Shown one piece after another: positions 19,091-28,278 of a stretch of 64,000 nt of DNA. The DNA is from a virus. Location of the stretch: positions 18,213 to 82,212 of IMG/VR virus record IMGVR_UViG_3300009151_000053, one strand, 5' to 3'. Below the pieces are notes generated by a model, which searched no databases, had not been told where the DNA came from, and saw nothing but the letters and a program-made list of their open reading frames with translations. The position numbers were made by a program, and so were the translations under genes. Position 1 is the first letter of the stretch. Each line of letters opens with the position of its first letter.

Positions 19091-19675
19091 ATGACTTTAC
19101 AGACATCTGGCGCTATTAGTTTAGGGAACATTCAAACCGAGTTTGGCGGTTCGAATCCTATATCTATGTCTGAGTATGTAAAAGGTGGCAGTTATGTTCC
19201 GTCTACAGCCACAAACACTAATATTCCATCAACTACATCAAACATGAGTTTCAGTAAGTTTTATGGTGGTTCTGTTGTTAGTTACTTAGACACACAAACA
19301 GTTACAGTTGGCTCTCGTGTTGTTGGCGGTGGTCCAGGCGGCATAAACACTGTATATTCCGGGTTTTCTGGTTTCCTTTCTACAGGTTCTATAACGGATG
19401 GAACGAGCAATTTATACAGTGGCGCTAGTATTTTAGAGTTGAACTATAATACAAACACAGGAACAGGGAATTATATCAGTTTCTCTGTAGAAGGATTGGT
19501 TAGTAATAGTGGGTGGACAAATATTATCATTGGAGGTGTGTCATTTGCAAGAGCAGACGCAATATATACACTTAGTGGTGGATCAACTCCGCAGTATACC
19601 ACTTGGAATATCGCAACATCTGCAACAAATCCTTTTGGTGGTGCAGGTTCTGTAGTAACTGTAAACTGGAACTAA
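19091..19675 (+). CDS. Tail protein with ISLGNIQTEFGG N-terminal motif
   Basis: A 194-residue protein. Its first 60 residues contain SGAISLGNIQTEFGGSNPIS, MSEYVKGGSYVPS and MSFSKFYGG. This N-terminal module recurs in T4-like cyanophage and other marine phage tail proteins, where it is thought to anchor variable C-terminal domains. The remainder is Gly/Ser/Thr-rich beta sequence without a recognised domain. AGGAAA precedes the start. A small adhesin or tail-associated virion protein is likely; the ligand is unknown. Confidence 0.6.
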   Translation: MTLQTSGAISLGNIQTEFGGSNPISMSEYVKGGSYVPSTATNTNIPSTTSNMSFSKFYGGSVVSYLDTQTVTVGSRVVGGGPGGINTVYSGFSGFLSTGSITDGTSNLYSGASILELNYNTNTGTGNYISFSVEGLVSNSGWTNIIIGGVSFARADAIYTLSGGSTPQYTTWNIATSATNPFGGAGSVVTVNWN

Positions 19676-19684
19676 GGAACACCA

Positions 19685-20017
19685 ATGTCTATCAAAGCAA
19701 ATATTGTAATCGATCAAGGTGCCGACTACGAAGTCACTATTGATATCACAGACGACAATGGAGACATTGTAGTTCTAACGGGCTATACTGGTGCTGCACA
19801 GATGCGTAAGCACTATACATCAACAACTGCTTATAACTTTGGTGTTAATATCTCACCATTAGTTGGAACTGTTACTCTATCAATGCCAGCAGCAACTTCT
19901 GCTAATATTGCATCGGGTAGATATGTTTGGGATTGTGAACTGACAAGTTCTGCTAATGTTGTCACAAGAATCGTTGAAGGCATTGTTACAGTAACACCAC
20001 AAGTAACGAGGGTATAA
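19685..20017 (+). CDS. Small structural protein, Ig-like/BppU-type fold suspected
   Basis: A 110-residue protein with alternating hydrophobic strands (ANIVIDQGADYEVTIDITDD, IVVLTGYTGAAQMRK, GTVTLSMPA, YVWDCELTSS, EGIVTVTPQVTR). The layout resembles small beta-sandwich domains of phage baseplate or receptor-binding complexes. AAGGA lies before the start, and its stop overlaps the next start (TAATG). The pair 19685/20017 recurs together in related marine phages as far as I recall. Fold and role are inferred from pattern only. Confidence 0.5.
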   Translation: MSIKANIVIDQGADYEVTIDITDDNGDIVVLTGYTGAAQMRKHYTSTTAYNFGVNISPLVGTVTLSMPAATSANIASGRYVWDCELTSSANVVTRIVEGIVTVTPQVTRV

Positions 20018-20265
20018 TGGTTCTTAATGCTAAACTGAGAACAGTAAACAACATCACAGCCAGAGTCAATACGACTAGTGGAATCATTACTCCTGTTCCA
20101 CCTATTGTAATCAGAAATCAAATCCAAGAACAAATCTTTAACAGCATTCAAGATTTACCAGATGTTGCGGAGATAAGCGTTACGGACGGCGCAACTCTAG
20201 TGTACAACGCCAATAACGATCTTTACGAAGTCAAGCAACTTGTGATTGATGGTGGCGAGTTTTAA
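20017..20265 (+). CDS. Small structural protein ending in a DGGEF tail
   Basis: An 82-residue protein with IQDLPDVAEISVTDGATLVY, NANNDLYEVKQL and a C-terminal VIDGGEF. The DGATLVY..N..YEVK pattern occurs in phage fibre-associated proteins of T4-like marine phages. It is translationally coupled to the preceding gene. It meets the minus-strand glycosyltransferase tail to tail, with the two stop codons overlapping and no terminator visible between them. Its exact job is unknown. Confidence 0.5.
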   Translation: MVLNAKLRTVNNITARVNTTSGIITPVPPIVIRNQIQEQIFNSIQDLPDVAEISVTDGATLVYNANNDLYEVKQLVIDGGEF

Positions 20266-23200
20266 TTCGCTCTAGTAAAGTGATAGTCGCCGTCCATAAA
20301 TCCACCACAAAACATTCCGCCAACTTTTACAAAGCCAATAGAGATTAAATAATCTGTAATCTCTTGGACTTTTGGTGCGCCAATGTTGTAATCAACTGTT
20401 TGCATCTCTAGAATAATGTCTTTACAGTTCTTAAGAACTTCAGTAGCACCTCTTAATATGTCAAGTTCTGCACCTTGAACATCCATCTTAATCAGATCAG
20501 GCAGAGGCAATCTTTTGTTTTTAACAACAGTATCTAATGTCATCGCGATCTTTTGAACTTTTGCAGATGGCGGAAACAGTTCTGCTGCCCGTGGGCTTAA
20601 CTCTACATTTTCATCATAATAAGAGTTGCCACCAGGATGTTCTGTGTTTTGATTAAAGTCTACAACTTTAAAGTTTGTGTCTGATAGAACACCCAATGAA
20701 TATTTGTGACCATAATCGTCATACAGAAACTTAACAGCATCCATCGCCTCAAATAACACATACTCGGAATCTGGCCAAACTGGTTTTGCAGCATTTGTCC
20801 AATGAAGTACACATGCGCCAATGTCATAGATTACTTTTGGATTGATACCGCTTTCTTTCATCTTGAAAAGATAATCTATATGTTGTTTTGGTATCAAATC
20901 CATTTTGCCTAGTTCTCTAAGTCTGGTCTGTTCTGGAGTTTCCCCAAAGCATTCCGCTACCGCTTCTTTAAAACCGCTCATATCTGCTATAGGTTTGCCG
21001 TTGTAAAGATTTGTGTTTTGCGATTCCACTCGAAACACACGTTCGCCAATATGACCACAAACGATAGAAGTATCAACCCAAATACCATAACCTTTTGCAT
21101 TTGCTTTTTTACAGAAGTCCAAATCTTCGCTAAATGTGTTAGCAAAATCCAAAGTTTGGTGATAGACAAACTGAGGATAACCAACGCTTGCTAAAACTTC
21201 TTTTTTAACAAGGACGCAACCGAAACCGCAACCACCAATCTCAATGAGACCCCCGTGTTCAAGAGATTCAAAAGGAACATTTCGGAAGTTCTTATCATAA
21301 ATTTCGATAACTTGGGGTTCAAGGCGTTGACGATATATACCACTAACAACGTGCTTATCATGTGAGAGCATCTTCTTTAAAGTATCAGGAGTGAAAATAA
21401 CATCATGGTCCACTGCGAAAAGATAATCATAACTGTTAACAACCCAACTAGCAATAAGGTTGCGGACTTGATCAACGGCATAGCCATAAAAATATTGGAA
21501 ATCTACCTCATAGCCATCAGGCACTTCAAGATCATAGATTGACTTAAAGGTTTGCACTTCAATATATTTGGCTGTTGGGATTGCAATCAGAATCTTCTTC
21601 TTTGGTCCACTCACTTCATTTTTTCCTATCACTTTATTTGCATTTTTTGTTTGCTCTTCACCATTGACTTTGTAATCGTTCAATGGGTTGGCGTCATTGT
21701 AGTTATATAGCACGTCTGGAATACAAACAACTTTGTCTGGATTAGCCAGTTCAAGCATCGTATAGAATACAGCAGTATCACCACCAGCCTTTAGCCAGTT
21801 ACCATTCTCATCTTTGAACGCAGACGTATCTTCAAGTCGCTTAACCAGACTAGAACTAAATGTTCTGAGGTGAGTGTAAGGCATGTTCCATGCAAATCGG
21901 TAATCACGATATGACTTATTCTGTTTTACTTCAGGTGGATATGGTTGAGCAATAAGAGGAATGTTGTCTACAACAGACCAGCAACTTCCGTAAGTAAATT
22001 CCGCACCTTCTTGGTATAAATTATTAATCTTGTGGAAGATATTAGGATCGTTTATTAGCCAATCATCACCATCAACAAGCATAATTATAGACTCGCCATA
22101 ATGCATACTTACGCTTTCTAACATCGTTTCGATTTGGTTACAAACAGCACCTTTATTTTCTTCATTTTTACGAAGAAAGAAATCTATCTCAGTATTATAA
22201 TACATTTGAATTGCTTTATTAGCAACTTCGTATGTGTTATCTGTTGAACAATCATCGATTACCCAAATGGTATAATGTGAATAATCTTGTGCAGCGATTG
22301 ACTTGATACATCTCTCGATATATTTCTCAGCATTATAAACCGGAACGATCACATCAATATGCATGGACCGACGATATCTTGGCTCTTGCAACTCTTCTGG
22401 ATTAGTGAAGCGGCGACCAAATACCTTATGCACATCATGATTGATCTTCGAGACTTTGCGATATTCTGAAACAGGAAGATAATCGCCTAATGCTTTATAG
22501 AAGTGCTGCTTCCACTGAAGAGCAACCGTATCCCATGTGCAGATATCCTTGATCTGATTGCAAGCATACATCTTCTGCTGGTGAAGGTACTTGTCGTTAT
22601 ACGCTCGTTCGAGCATATCAACAAACCGCTCTACTTGAAAATCGGTATTAATATTTGGAAACAAACTGTTCGGCACAATCGGATATGGAACCTTGTAACA
22701 AGCCATATCAATAGCAGTCTCTTCCAATGCACCGAAGTTGCAAGTGACAAGAGGCGTATTATAAAAAAGAGACTCTAGCGTAGAGATGCCAAATGTTTCA
22801 GGAAACGCGGTAGGGTAGACCATATAAGATGCTTTAGCAAGAATCTCTGCGATTTCTTTTTGAGGAATGATTCCAGTGAAGTCGATTTTATCGCCATACT
22901 TTGCAACTAACTCGTGGTATTTTTCCTCTAACTCATCTGGTGGTGAATCATCACGAAACTTGTAATATCCACCAATAACCTTAAGTTTCGCATGTGGAAC
23001 TCGTTCAAGAAATTTTGGCCACACTCTTTCGATAAGAGGAATCATACCCTTTGACACTGATGCATTATAGACAAACAAATCAGGGTCTTTGTCGCGCACA
23101 TCAACCCAATCAATATGCTTCTTCATTCCGTTGCGTGTCTGGAAGATATACTTCTTCATGGTCTCAAACATACGCTTGCCGCCATGATCACAATTACTAG

Positions 23201-23660
23201 TATATGAAGTGTGGAAGTCTGACAGAGTAAATACTTTATCAATTCTACCAGCAACCAAGAAAGGCTCAATTAATTGATCGCCATCACAGAAAGTATCGTG
23301 CATCCACAGTACTTTGTAATTGGCTTTAAAATTATCAAAGTTTGGAAGATTTACAAACGACTTAAACGATTGTTTAAGTTCTGGAGGAGAGAATACTGCA
23401 ACTGACCTTGAAGCAATAATAATATCATATTCTAATGTTTTTCCCTCGATATATGATAAAGGTCTGTAAAGAACTCCATCATATTCTCCAGGAACAGAAT
23501 TATCACTGCTACAGTCATTGTAAACGGTAACATCAAATCCTACTTTGACAAGTTCTTTTGCCATAAGAATAACAGCAGACTCAGAGCCACCAAGCCCACG
23601 TTTTTCTAAAGTGCTTCCATCATATGAAAGTCCCAACACATCAACAATCGCAATCTTCAT
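20262..23660 (-). CDS. Four-domain GT4-GT2-GT-A-FkbM glycan-modifying protein
   Basis: A 1132-residue protein from the ATG at 23660. That start has TTGGAG seven bases upstream and begins with MKIAIVDVLG; a start 60 bases earlier is possible but lacks a ribosome site. Residues 1-400 are a GT-B/GT4 glycosyltransferase: a GLGGSESAV nucleotide-sugar loop near 22-30 and an FPETFGISTLES E-x7-E motif near 286-297. Residues 434-670 are a GT2/GT-A transferase (DVIVPVYNAEKYI, IDDCSTDNT, VDGDDW near 529-534). Residues 687-880 are a second GT-A-like domain with AVDHDV near 749-754. Residues 940-1132 are an FkbM-type methyltransferase (VIYDIGA, LIKMDVQGAELDILRG). It probably assembles and methyl-caps a glycan. 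The target could be host surface, fibre or capsid. A sigma70-like promoter lies upstream. Confidence 0.8.
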   Translation of the reverse strand: MKIAIVDVLGLSYDGSTLEKRGLGGSESAVILMAKELVKVGFDVTVYNDCSSDNSVPGEYDGVLYRPLSYIEGKTLEYDIIIASRSVAVFSPPELKQSFKSFVNLPNFDNFKANYKVLWMHDTFCDGDQLIEPFLVAGRIDKVFTLSDFHTSYTSNCDHGGKRMFETMKKYIFQTRNGMKKHIDWVDVRDKDPDLFVYNASVSKGMIPLIERVWPKFLERVPHAKLKVIGGYYKFRDDSPPDELEEKYHELVAKYGDKIDFTGIIPQKEIAEILAKASYMVYPTAFPETFGISTLESLFYNTPLVTCNFGALEETAIDMACYKVPYPIVPNSLFPNINTDFQVERFVDMLERAYNDKYLHQQKMYACNQIKDICTWDTVALQWKQHFYKALGDYLPVSEYRKVSKINHDVHKVFGRRFTNPEELQEPRYRRSMHIDVIVPVYNAEKYIERCIKSIAAQDYSHYTIWVIDDCSTDNTYEVANKAIQMYYNTEIDFFLRKNEENKGAVCNQIETMLESVSMHYGESIIMLVDGDDWLINDPNIFHKINNLYQEGAEFTYGSCWSVVDNIPLIAQPYPPEVKQNKSYRDYRFAWNMPYTHLRTFSSSLVKRLEDTSAFKDENGNWLKAGGDTAVFYTMLELANPDKVVCIPDVLYNYNDANPLNDYKVNGEEQTKNANKVIGKNEVSGPKKKILIAIPTAKYIEVQTFKSIYDLEVPDGYEVDFQYFYGYAVDQVRNLIASWVVNSYDYLFAVDHDVIFTPDTLKKMLSHDKHVVSGIYRQRLEPQVIEIYDKNFRNVPFESLEHGGLIEIGGCGFGCVLVKKEVLASVGYPQFVYHQTLDFANTFSEDLDFCKKANAKGYGIWVDTSIVCGHIGERVFRVESQNTNLYNGKPIADMSGFKEAVAECFGETPEQTRLRELGKMDLIPKQHIDYLFKMKESGINPKVIYDIGACVLHWTNAAKPVWPDSEYVLFEAMDAVKFLYDDYGHKYSLGVLSDTNFKVVDFNQNTEHPGGNSYYDENVELSPRAAELFPPSAKVQKIAMTLDTVVKNKRLPLPDLIKMDVQGAELDILRGATEVLKNCKDIILEMQTVDYNIGAPKVQEITDYLISIGFVKVGGMFCGGFMDGDYHFTRAN

Positions 23661-23683
23661 TTCACACTCCAATAAATCATTCT

Positions 23684-23691
23684 TATAAATA
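23684..23691 (+). promoter_or_regulatory. T4-type late promoter TATAAATA
   Basis: A perfect TATAAATA lies 76 bases before the fibre start at 23767, in the divergent region between the minus-strand transferase and the plus-strand adhesin locus. It matches the box recognised by the gp55 late sigma factor in T4. Confidence 0.6.
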
Positions 23692-23720
23692 AGTCTACTA
23701 TAGATTCTGTAGTAAGTCAA
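23692..23720 (-). promoter_or_regulatory. Candidate sigma70 promoter for the four-domain transferase
   Basis: Read on the minus strand: TTGACT (-35, 23720-23715), 17 bases, then TAGACT (-10, 23697-23692). Matches to consensus are 5/6 and 4/6 with ideal spacing. It would start a leader of about 25 bases before the ATG at 23660. It abuts the plus-strand late box. Confidence 0.35.
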
Positions 23721-23731
23721 CTATATAGTTG
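23718..23731. promoter_or_regulatory. 14-bp perfect palindrome in the divergent region
   Basis: CAACTATATAGTTG is perfectly self-complementary and extends to 20 bases with one mismatched pair. It overlaps the minus-strand -35 box and lies downstream of the late box, so it could be an operator or a leader hairpin. No binding protein is known for it. Confidence 0.35.
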
Positions 23732-23766
23732 TCTTCATAAAGATACATATCGACTAGGAGAGCCAT

Positions 23767-24579
23767 ATGGCTGCTATTAAAGATGTCAAGTTTAAGAGAA
23801 CGTCTGTTCCTGGAAAGGTGCCGACGCTTGCCGACATTAGTGTTGGTGAACTTGCAATCAATCTGGTCGATAAGAAACTTTATACAGCAAACACAACAGC
23901 AGTTTTTGAACTAGGCGGAAATCTCACAAACTTAAACGTGAGCAACACCGCAACGATCAATACGGCTAGTATCTTCACACTTAGCGCAAATGGCGCAGTT
24001 GGTCTTCCTGGACAAGGATTGACTTCTAACGGCACGTCTATCTATTGGTCTAATAATCCAGGTTATACAGGATCACAGGGTGTTATTGGTTATACTGGCT
24101 CTTTTGGATTTACAGGATATACAGGATCGTTTGGATACACTGGCTCGCAGGGTGTTATCGGTTATACAGGATCATTCGGCTACACAGGTTCATTCGGCTA
24201 CACGGGTTCGTTTGGCTATACTGGCTCTAAAGGTGTTGATGGTACGATTGGCGTAGACGGCTACACAGGTTCTCAAGGTGTTATAGGTTACACTGGTTCG
24301 AAGGGTGCTGATGGGATTATTGGTTATAATGGTTCAATTGGCTATACTGGTTCTCAAGGTGTTATCGGTTACACAGGTTCCAGAGGAACTGATGGGATAA
24401 TCGGGTATAATGGTTCTAATGGCTACACAGGTTCTCAGGGCGCGACTGGCTACGTTGGATCACAAGGCATCGGTTACACAGGTTCTGCTGGCATCACGAC
24501 ATCATATGTATTTGATGGTGGTAGCCCAACAGCAGATTATTCATTAGGTCCAGCATTTGATTGCGGAGGAGTTTATTAA
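23767..24579 (+). CDS. Collagen-like fibre protein 1 (GYTGS repeats)
   Basis: A 270-residue protein. The N-terminal 45 residues (VKFKRTSVPGKVPTLADISV, GELAINLVDKKLYTAN) match the short Mtd_N-like domain found at the start of many phage fibres. A short beta linker leads to about 145 residues of Gly-X-Y repeats (GYTGSQGVI, GYTGSFG, GADGIIGYNGS). The C-terminus YVFDGGSPTADYSLGPAFDC is a short capping segment seen in other fibre proteins. AGGAGAG precedes the start, and the stop overlaps the next start (TAATG). It is probably a trimeric tail or capsid fibre; no receptor-binding fold is recognisable. Confidence 0.7.
   Translation: MAAIKDVKFKRTSVPGKVPTLADISVGELAINLVDKKLYTANTTAVFELGGNLTNLNVSNTATINTASIFTLSANGAVGLPGQGLTSNGTSIYWSNNPGYTGSQGVIGYTGSFGFTGYTGSFGYTGSQGVIGYTGSFGYTGSFGYTGSFGYTGSKGVDGTIGVDGYTGSQGVIGYTGSKGADGIIGYNGSIGYTGSQGVIGYTGSRGTDGIIGYNGSNGYTGSQGATGYVGSQGIGYTGSAGITTSYVFDGGSPTADYSLGPAFDCGGVY
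24061..24498 (+). repeat. Collagen-like GYTGS coding repeats
   Basis: 18- and 27-base degenerate repeats encode GYTGSF, GYTGSQGVI and GYNGS units in triplet register. Almost no proline is encoded. Confidence 0.85.
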
Positions 24580-26714
24580 TGGCTAACATTCAATTCCAAC
24601 TTAGAAGAGGCACTGCTGCACAGTGGACAGCCGCTAACACAACTCTTGCTGCTGGTGAAATCGGTATTGAAACTGATACACAACTGTTCAAGATCGGCAA
24701 CGGCTCTACATCATGGAACATTTTGTCATATGGTGGTTTGCGCGGTTATGTTGGTTCTCAGGGAACAACTGGATATACTGGCTCGCAAGGCGCGACAGGC
24801 TATACCGGATCGATGGGCTATACTGGCTCAATCGGTTATACAGGGTCTCAAGGCGTAACAGGTTATACTGGATCATTGGGTTATACTGGATCATTGGGTT
24901 ATACTGGATCATTGGGTTATACTGGATCACTAGGATATACAGGTTCTAAGGGTGATATTGGTTACAGTGGATCATTTGGTTACACCGGATCGCTAGGATA
25001 TACTGGTTCGTTTGGTTATACTGGCTCGCAAGGTGTTATTGGTTATACAGGTTCTAAGGGTGATGTTGGTGCTCAAGGACCTCAAGGTCAGTTTGGTGGT
25101 GCTGCATTTGAATACAACTACAGCAATAATACAGCAAACACCGATCCAACTGCTGGTTATTTAAAGTTTAATAGCACAAATCTTGCTACAGCAACATCAA
25201 TGTATATTGATTATCTTGATATCACTTCTACAAGTGCATATAACTATTTGCAAACGATTGACGATTCTACATCTGCTATTAAAGGAACATTTAGACTTGA
25301 AGAAAAAGCAAATAATGCAAACTTTGCTTATTTCTCTATTACGGGTAATCACACAGAATCTGGTCCTGGTGGATATTTTACAGTTCCTATCGCATGGTTA
25401 AATGGCGTAACTTCATTCACTAATGGATTAGATTCTATTATTACATTCGTTAGAACTGGTGATAAAGGTGACACAGGTTATACTGGATCGCAAGGAATTA
25501 TTGGTTATACAGGCTCGTTCGGTTATACTGGATCACTAGGATATACAGGCTCACTCGGCTATACAGGTTCTAAGGGTGATATTGGTTACAGTGGATCATT
25601 TGGTTACACCGGATCGCTAGGATATACTGGTTCGTTTGGCTATACAGGTTCACTTGGCTACACTGGATCGCTAGGATATACTGGTTCGTTTGGTTATACT
25701 GGCTCGCAAGGTGATATTGGTTACAGTGGATCATTTGGTTACACCGGATCGCTAGGATATGTTGGTTCTCAAGGACCAACTCCAGTATCAACCATATACA
25801 CTGCACAATCACTCAATCTAACTGGTGGTGTGTATGTTTCTGGTTCTTTATCAAGTGTTCAAACATTCAACGATGGAAACAGTTATACGATCACTGATGG
25901 TACAGGAACAGGTCCAGCATGGTATATTGATTTCGGATTTACTGGTGTTACATCTTTTAACCAAGTTGATTTAAATATTCAATACACAGTAAGTTCTGGT
26001 CATACAATCTATGTTCAGTTATACAACTATGCTATTGCTGGTTGGGACAACGTTGCGCAATATAGTGGTCTAACTGGATATACACAGTTTCAGTTAGGTG
26101 TTATTTCTAGTACAAACTATATTAATGCTGGTGCGGCAACTGTAAGACTTTACCATAGTAACACTGGTACTGCTGGTCACACAACAAATATTGAATATGT
26201 ATCTATCGTAGATTCTATTGCTGGTGGTCAAGGTCCTAGAGGATTTACTGGATACACAGGTTCTATTGGTTATACTGGTTCTCAAGGCGTTATTGGATAT
26301 ACTGGTTCTCAAGGTATTATTGGTTATACTGGTTCTCAAGGCGTTATTGGATATACTGGTTCTCAAGGTATTATTGGTTATACTGGATCGCTTGGTTACA
26401 CAGGTTCACAAGGTGTAATCGGTTATACAGGTTCTACGGCAGCATTAGCAATATTTACATCGCCCACAAGTCTTACAATGTCTTCGACCTATGGTGCATA
26501 CTTTGCTAACCACACAACAGGAACAATCACTTTTACATTACCCGATGCTACATTAAATACAGGTATCTTGTTGCACATTAAAAACATAAATACAGGCATA
26601 TTAAACATAGCAGGAACGCAAAATATCGATTCTAGCGCAACACCACTAATAATGCAGTATAGAAACTCATCTGTTAGACTTATAAGCGATGGAACAAGTT
26701 GGAAAATCTTTTAA
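24579..26714 (+). CDS. Collagen-like fibre protein 2 with two beta inserts
   Basis: A 711-residue protein. GGAGGAG eight bases before ATG 24579 fixes the start; an in-frame start 18 bases earlier overlaps that site and is rejected. Residues 1-50 are the Mtd_N-like module (IQFQLRRGTAAQW, GEIGIETDTQLFKIGNGSTS). Three collagen-like blocks (24739-25092, 25489-25770 and 26239-26442) are separated by two globular beta domains: FEYNYSNNT to FTNGLDSIITFV, and a jelly-roll-like SLNLTGGVYVSG to YVSIVDSI. The C-terminus (SPTSLTMSSTYGAY, NAGTQN-like IAGTQNIDSS, YRNSSVRLISDGTSWKIF) is a small beta cap found in other phage fibres. It is likely a long flexible fibre with binding domains threaded on the shaft. 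Confidence 0.7.
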   Translation: MANIQFQLRRGTAAQWTAANTTLAAGEIGIETDTQLFKIGNGSTSWNILSYGGLRGYVGSQGTTGYTGSQGATGYTGSMGYTGSIGYTGSQGVTGYTGSLGYTGSLGYTGSLGYTGSLGYTGSKGDIGYSGSFGYTGSLGYTGSFGYTGSQGVIGYTGSKGDVGAQGPQGQFGGAAFEYNYSNNTANTDPTAGYLKFNSTNLATATSMYIDYLDITSTSAYNYLQTIDDSTSAIKGTFRLEEKANNANFAYFSITGNHTESGPGGYFTVPIAWLNGVTSFTNGLDSIITFVRTGDKGDTGYTGSQGIIGYTGSFGYTGSLGYTGSLGYTGSKGDIGYSGSFGYTGSLGYTGSFGYTGSLGYTGSLGYTGSFGYTGSQGDIGYSGSFGYTGSLGYVGSQGPTPVSTIYTAQSLNLTGGVYVSGSLSSVQTFNDGNSYTITDGTGTGPAWYIDFGFTGVTSFNQVDLNIQYTVSSGHTIYVQLYNYAIAGWDNVAQYSGLTGYTQFQLGVISSTNYINAGAATVRLYHSNTGTAGHTTNIEYVSIVDSIAGGQGPRGFTGYTGSIGYTGSQGVIGYTGSQGIIGYTGSQGVIGYTGSQGIIGYTGSLGYTGSQGVIGYTGSTAALAIFTSPTSLTMSSTYGAYFANHTTGTITFTLPDATLNTGILLHIKNINTGILNIAGTQNIDSSATPLIMQYRNSSVRLISDGTSWKIF
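24739..26442 (+). repeat. Three blocks of GYTGS repeats, including exact 18-mers
   Basis: Blocks lie at 24739-25092, 25489-25770 and 26239-26442. At 24861-24914 an 18-base unit encoding GYTGSL is repeated three times without any difference. A longer unit encoding GSKGDIGYSGSFGYTGSLG appears at about 24940 and 25564, with a variant near 25709. Confidence 0.85.
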
Positions 26715-26725
26715 GGAAATAAAGA

Positions 26726-28255
26726 ATGGCATATTTCGAAGTCTCAAACTTAGCCGATTCCAGTCTTTTATCGTCCACAACGATTGGCTCGGCTTATACC
26801 AACGTCACACTTACTAACGGTAGTGCTACGATCAGCGGTCTTAGCGGGCTAAACAGCACTTATCTTGGCGATTATATTAACAGCACTGCTGGTTTTCCTA
26901 TCGGCACATTTATTGTTTCTATTACAAATGCCACAACGGCGGTGTTGTCAGCACCATATACTGGTGTAACAACTTCTACTGCTACGCTCGCTCTATATCC
27001 TTTAACTGGTCCTTCTATTGATACAACTGGTTATCCATCTATCGTGCTTCAGTTGGGTGGTGTTTTTGTTGGTCAGATGTATATCGAAGGATCAAATGAC
27101 AACACTAACTGGGATAAACTTTATGTTCTTCCGTTGAATGATGTTGTTTTGACTGATGACATTACGTCTATGGGTAACTATCATTTAAAGACATCAACAA
27201 GATATATTCGCTACAACTTCCAGCAAATATTCAATGGTACACCAACATTAACGATTTATGGAAGATCAGGTACTGGTCCTTCTGCTGCTGATGGTCTGTC
27301 TCTTGCGTTATCACAAGAACAGAATATTCCACTTAACGTCAACTTGTCATCAGGTATAAAGAAAGATTCTACCAACGCTCTGTTTATTTCTGATGCTCCT
27401 ACGCTTGTTCAGTTAGTTGCGGCAGTCGGTCAAATAACTGTTATCGATATGCAGGGTTATAATACGATTCACTTAACGACTAATGCATATGCAGCATCTG
27501 GTGGTTTCCAAATATCAAACTCAAATGACGGTACAGCAACATCATTTGCTACCAACCAGGCTGCTCTTTCATCTGCAACCGGTGGTACTATGTCTACTGC
27601 TATTGTTGCTTCTACAACATATGCATTTACTCCGAATGCTCGTTATGTGCGTATTGTTTGCACAACCGCAGGTATGTTATCATATTTCTTACGCAACACA
27701 CCAAACAGTGGCATCGTAGCACAAAACTTAACAGCAATCGGTGGTGCTGCTGTATCTTCTACTGCCGCACAACTTGGCGTTAACGTTGTACAGTTTGCTG
27801 GTTCGTTTGTCAACGGCGGTGTTGCTGGTTCTATAAGCGTCGGCGGCGCATCAGCCGTAGGTGTTGCACCAACTTATAACTATCTTGGCGCAAGCGGCAT
27901 CGATACTTCTGGTTTGGCTAGACGTATTCTTTCTGATACAACAGGCCGTTTGCAGATAGCAGGATTCAACGCAATCTCTGCACAGTTTGCAAACACTTCT
28001 ACAACAAACCCATTAACCGCAGTTGGTGCAATCACTGGCACAAACCAGGCAACGGCTGCATTAAACGTTCAAGACACTGCTCAATTTGAAGGACAATCTC
28101 TTGTTGAATTGCTTGCCTTGATGTTACTAGAATTGCGTATTGCTAATCAACAGCGATATGAAATGGTATACCTGCTAAATAATGGTATACAAAACGCAAT
28201 GGACCCACCTGAAAACTTCAGAAACGATTCATCATCTCTCTTCTTCGTACAATAA
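26726..28255 (+). CDS. Virion-associated beta-rich protein, paralogous at its C-terminus to the gene at 39141
   Basis: A 509-residue protein of Ser/Thr/Gly-rich beta strands. It contains a YIEGSNDNTNWDKLYVLPL segment and a second FQISNSNDGTATSF segment, both of the SNDGTNW type common in phage adhesion or capsid-decorating domains. The last 55 residues (LALMLLELRIANQQRYEMVY, LLNNGIQ) form a helical tail like that of the 144-residue protein at 39141. AAGGAAA precedes the start. Together with the next gene it forms a pair repeated at 39141/39587. Its place in the particle is unknown. Confidence 0.55.
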   Translation: MAYFEVSNLADSSLLSSTTIGSAYTNVTLTNGSATISGLSGLNSTYLGDYINSTAGFPIGTFIVSITNATTAVLSAPYTGVTTSTATLALYPLTGPSIDTTGYPSIVLQLGGVFVGQMYIEGSNDNTNWDKLYVLPLNDVVLTDDITSMGNYHLKTSTRYIRYNFQQIFNGTPTLTIYGRSGTGPSAADGLSLALSQEQNIPLNVNLSSGIKKDSTNALFISDAPTLVQLVAAVGQITVIDMQGYNTIHLTTNAYAASGGFQISNSNDGTATSFATNQAALSSATGGTMSTAIVASTTYAFTPNARYVRIVCTTAGMLSYFLRNTPNSGIVAQNLTAIGGAAVSSTAAQLGVNVVQFAGSFVNGGVAGSISVGGASAVGVAPTYNYLGASGIDTSGLARRILSDTTGRLQIAGFNAISAQFANTSTTNPLTAVGAITGTNQATAALNVQDTAQFEGQSLVELLALMLLELRIANQQRYEMVYLLNNGIQNAMDPPENFRNDSSSLFFVQ

Positions 28256-28278
28256 ACAAACTCTAAAGGAGACATTAT

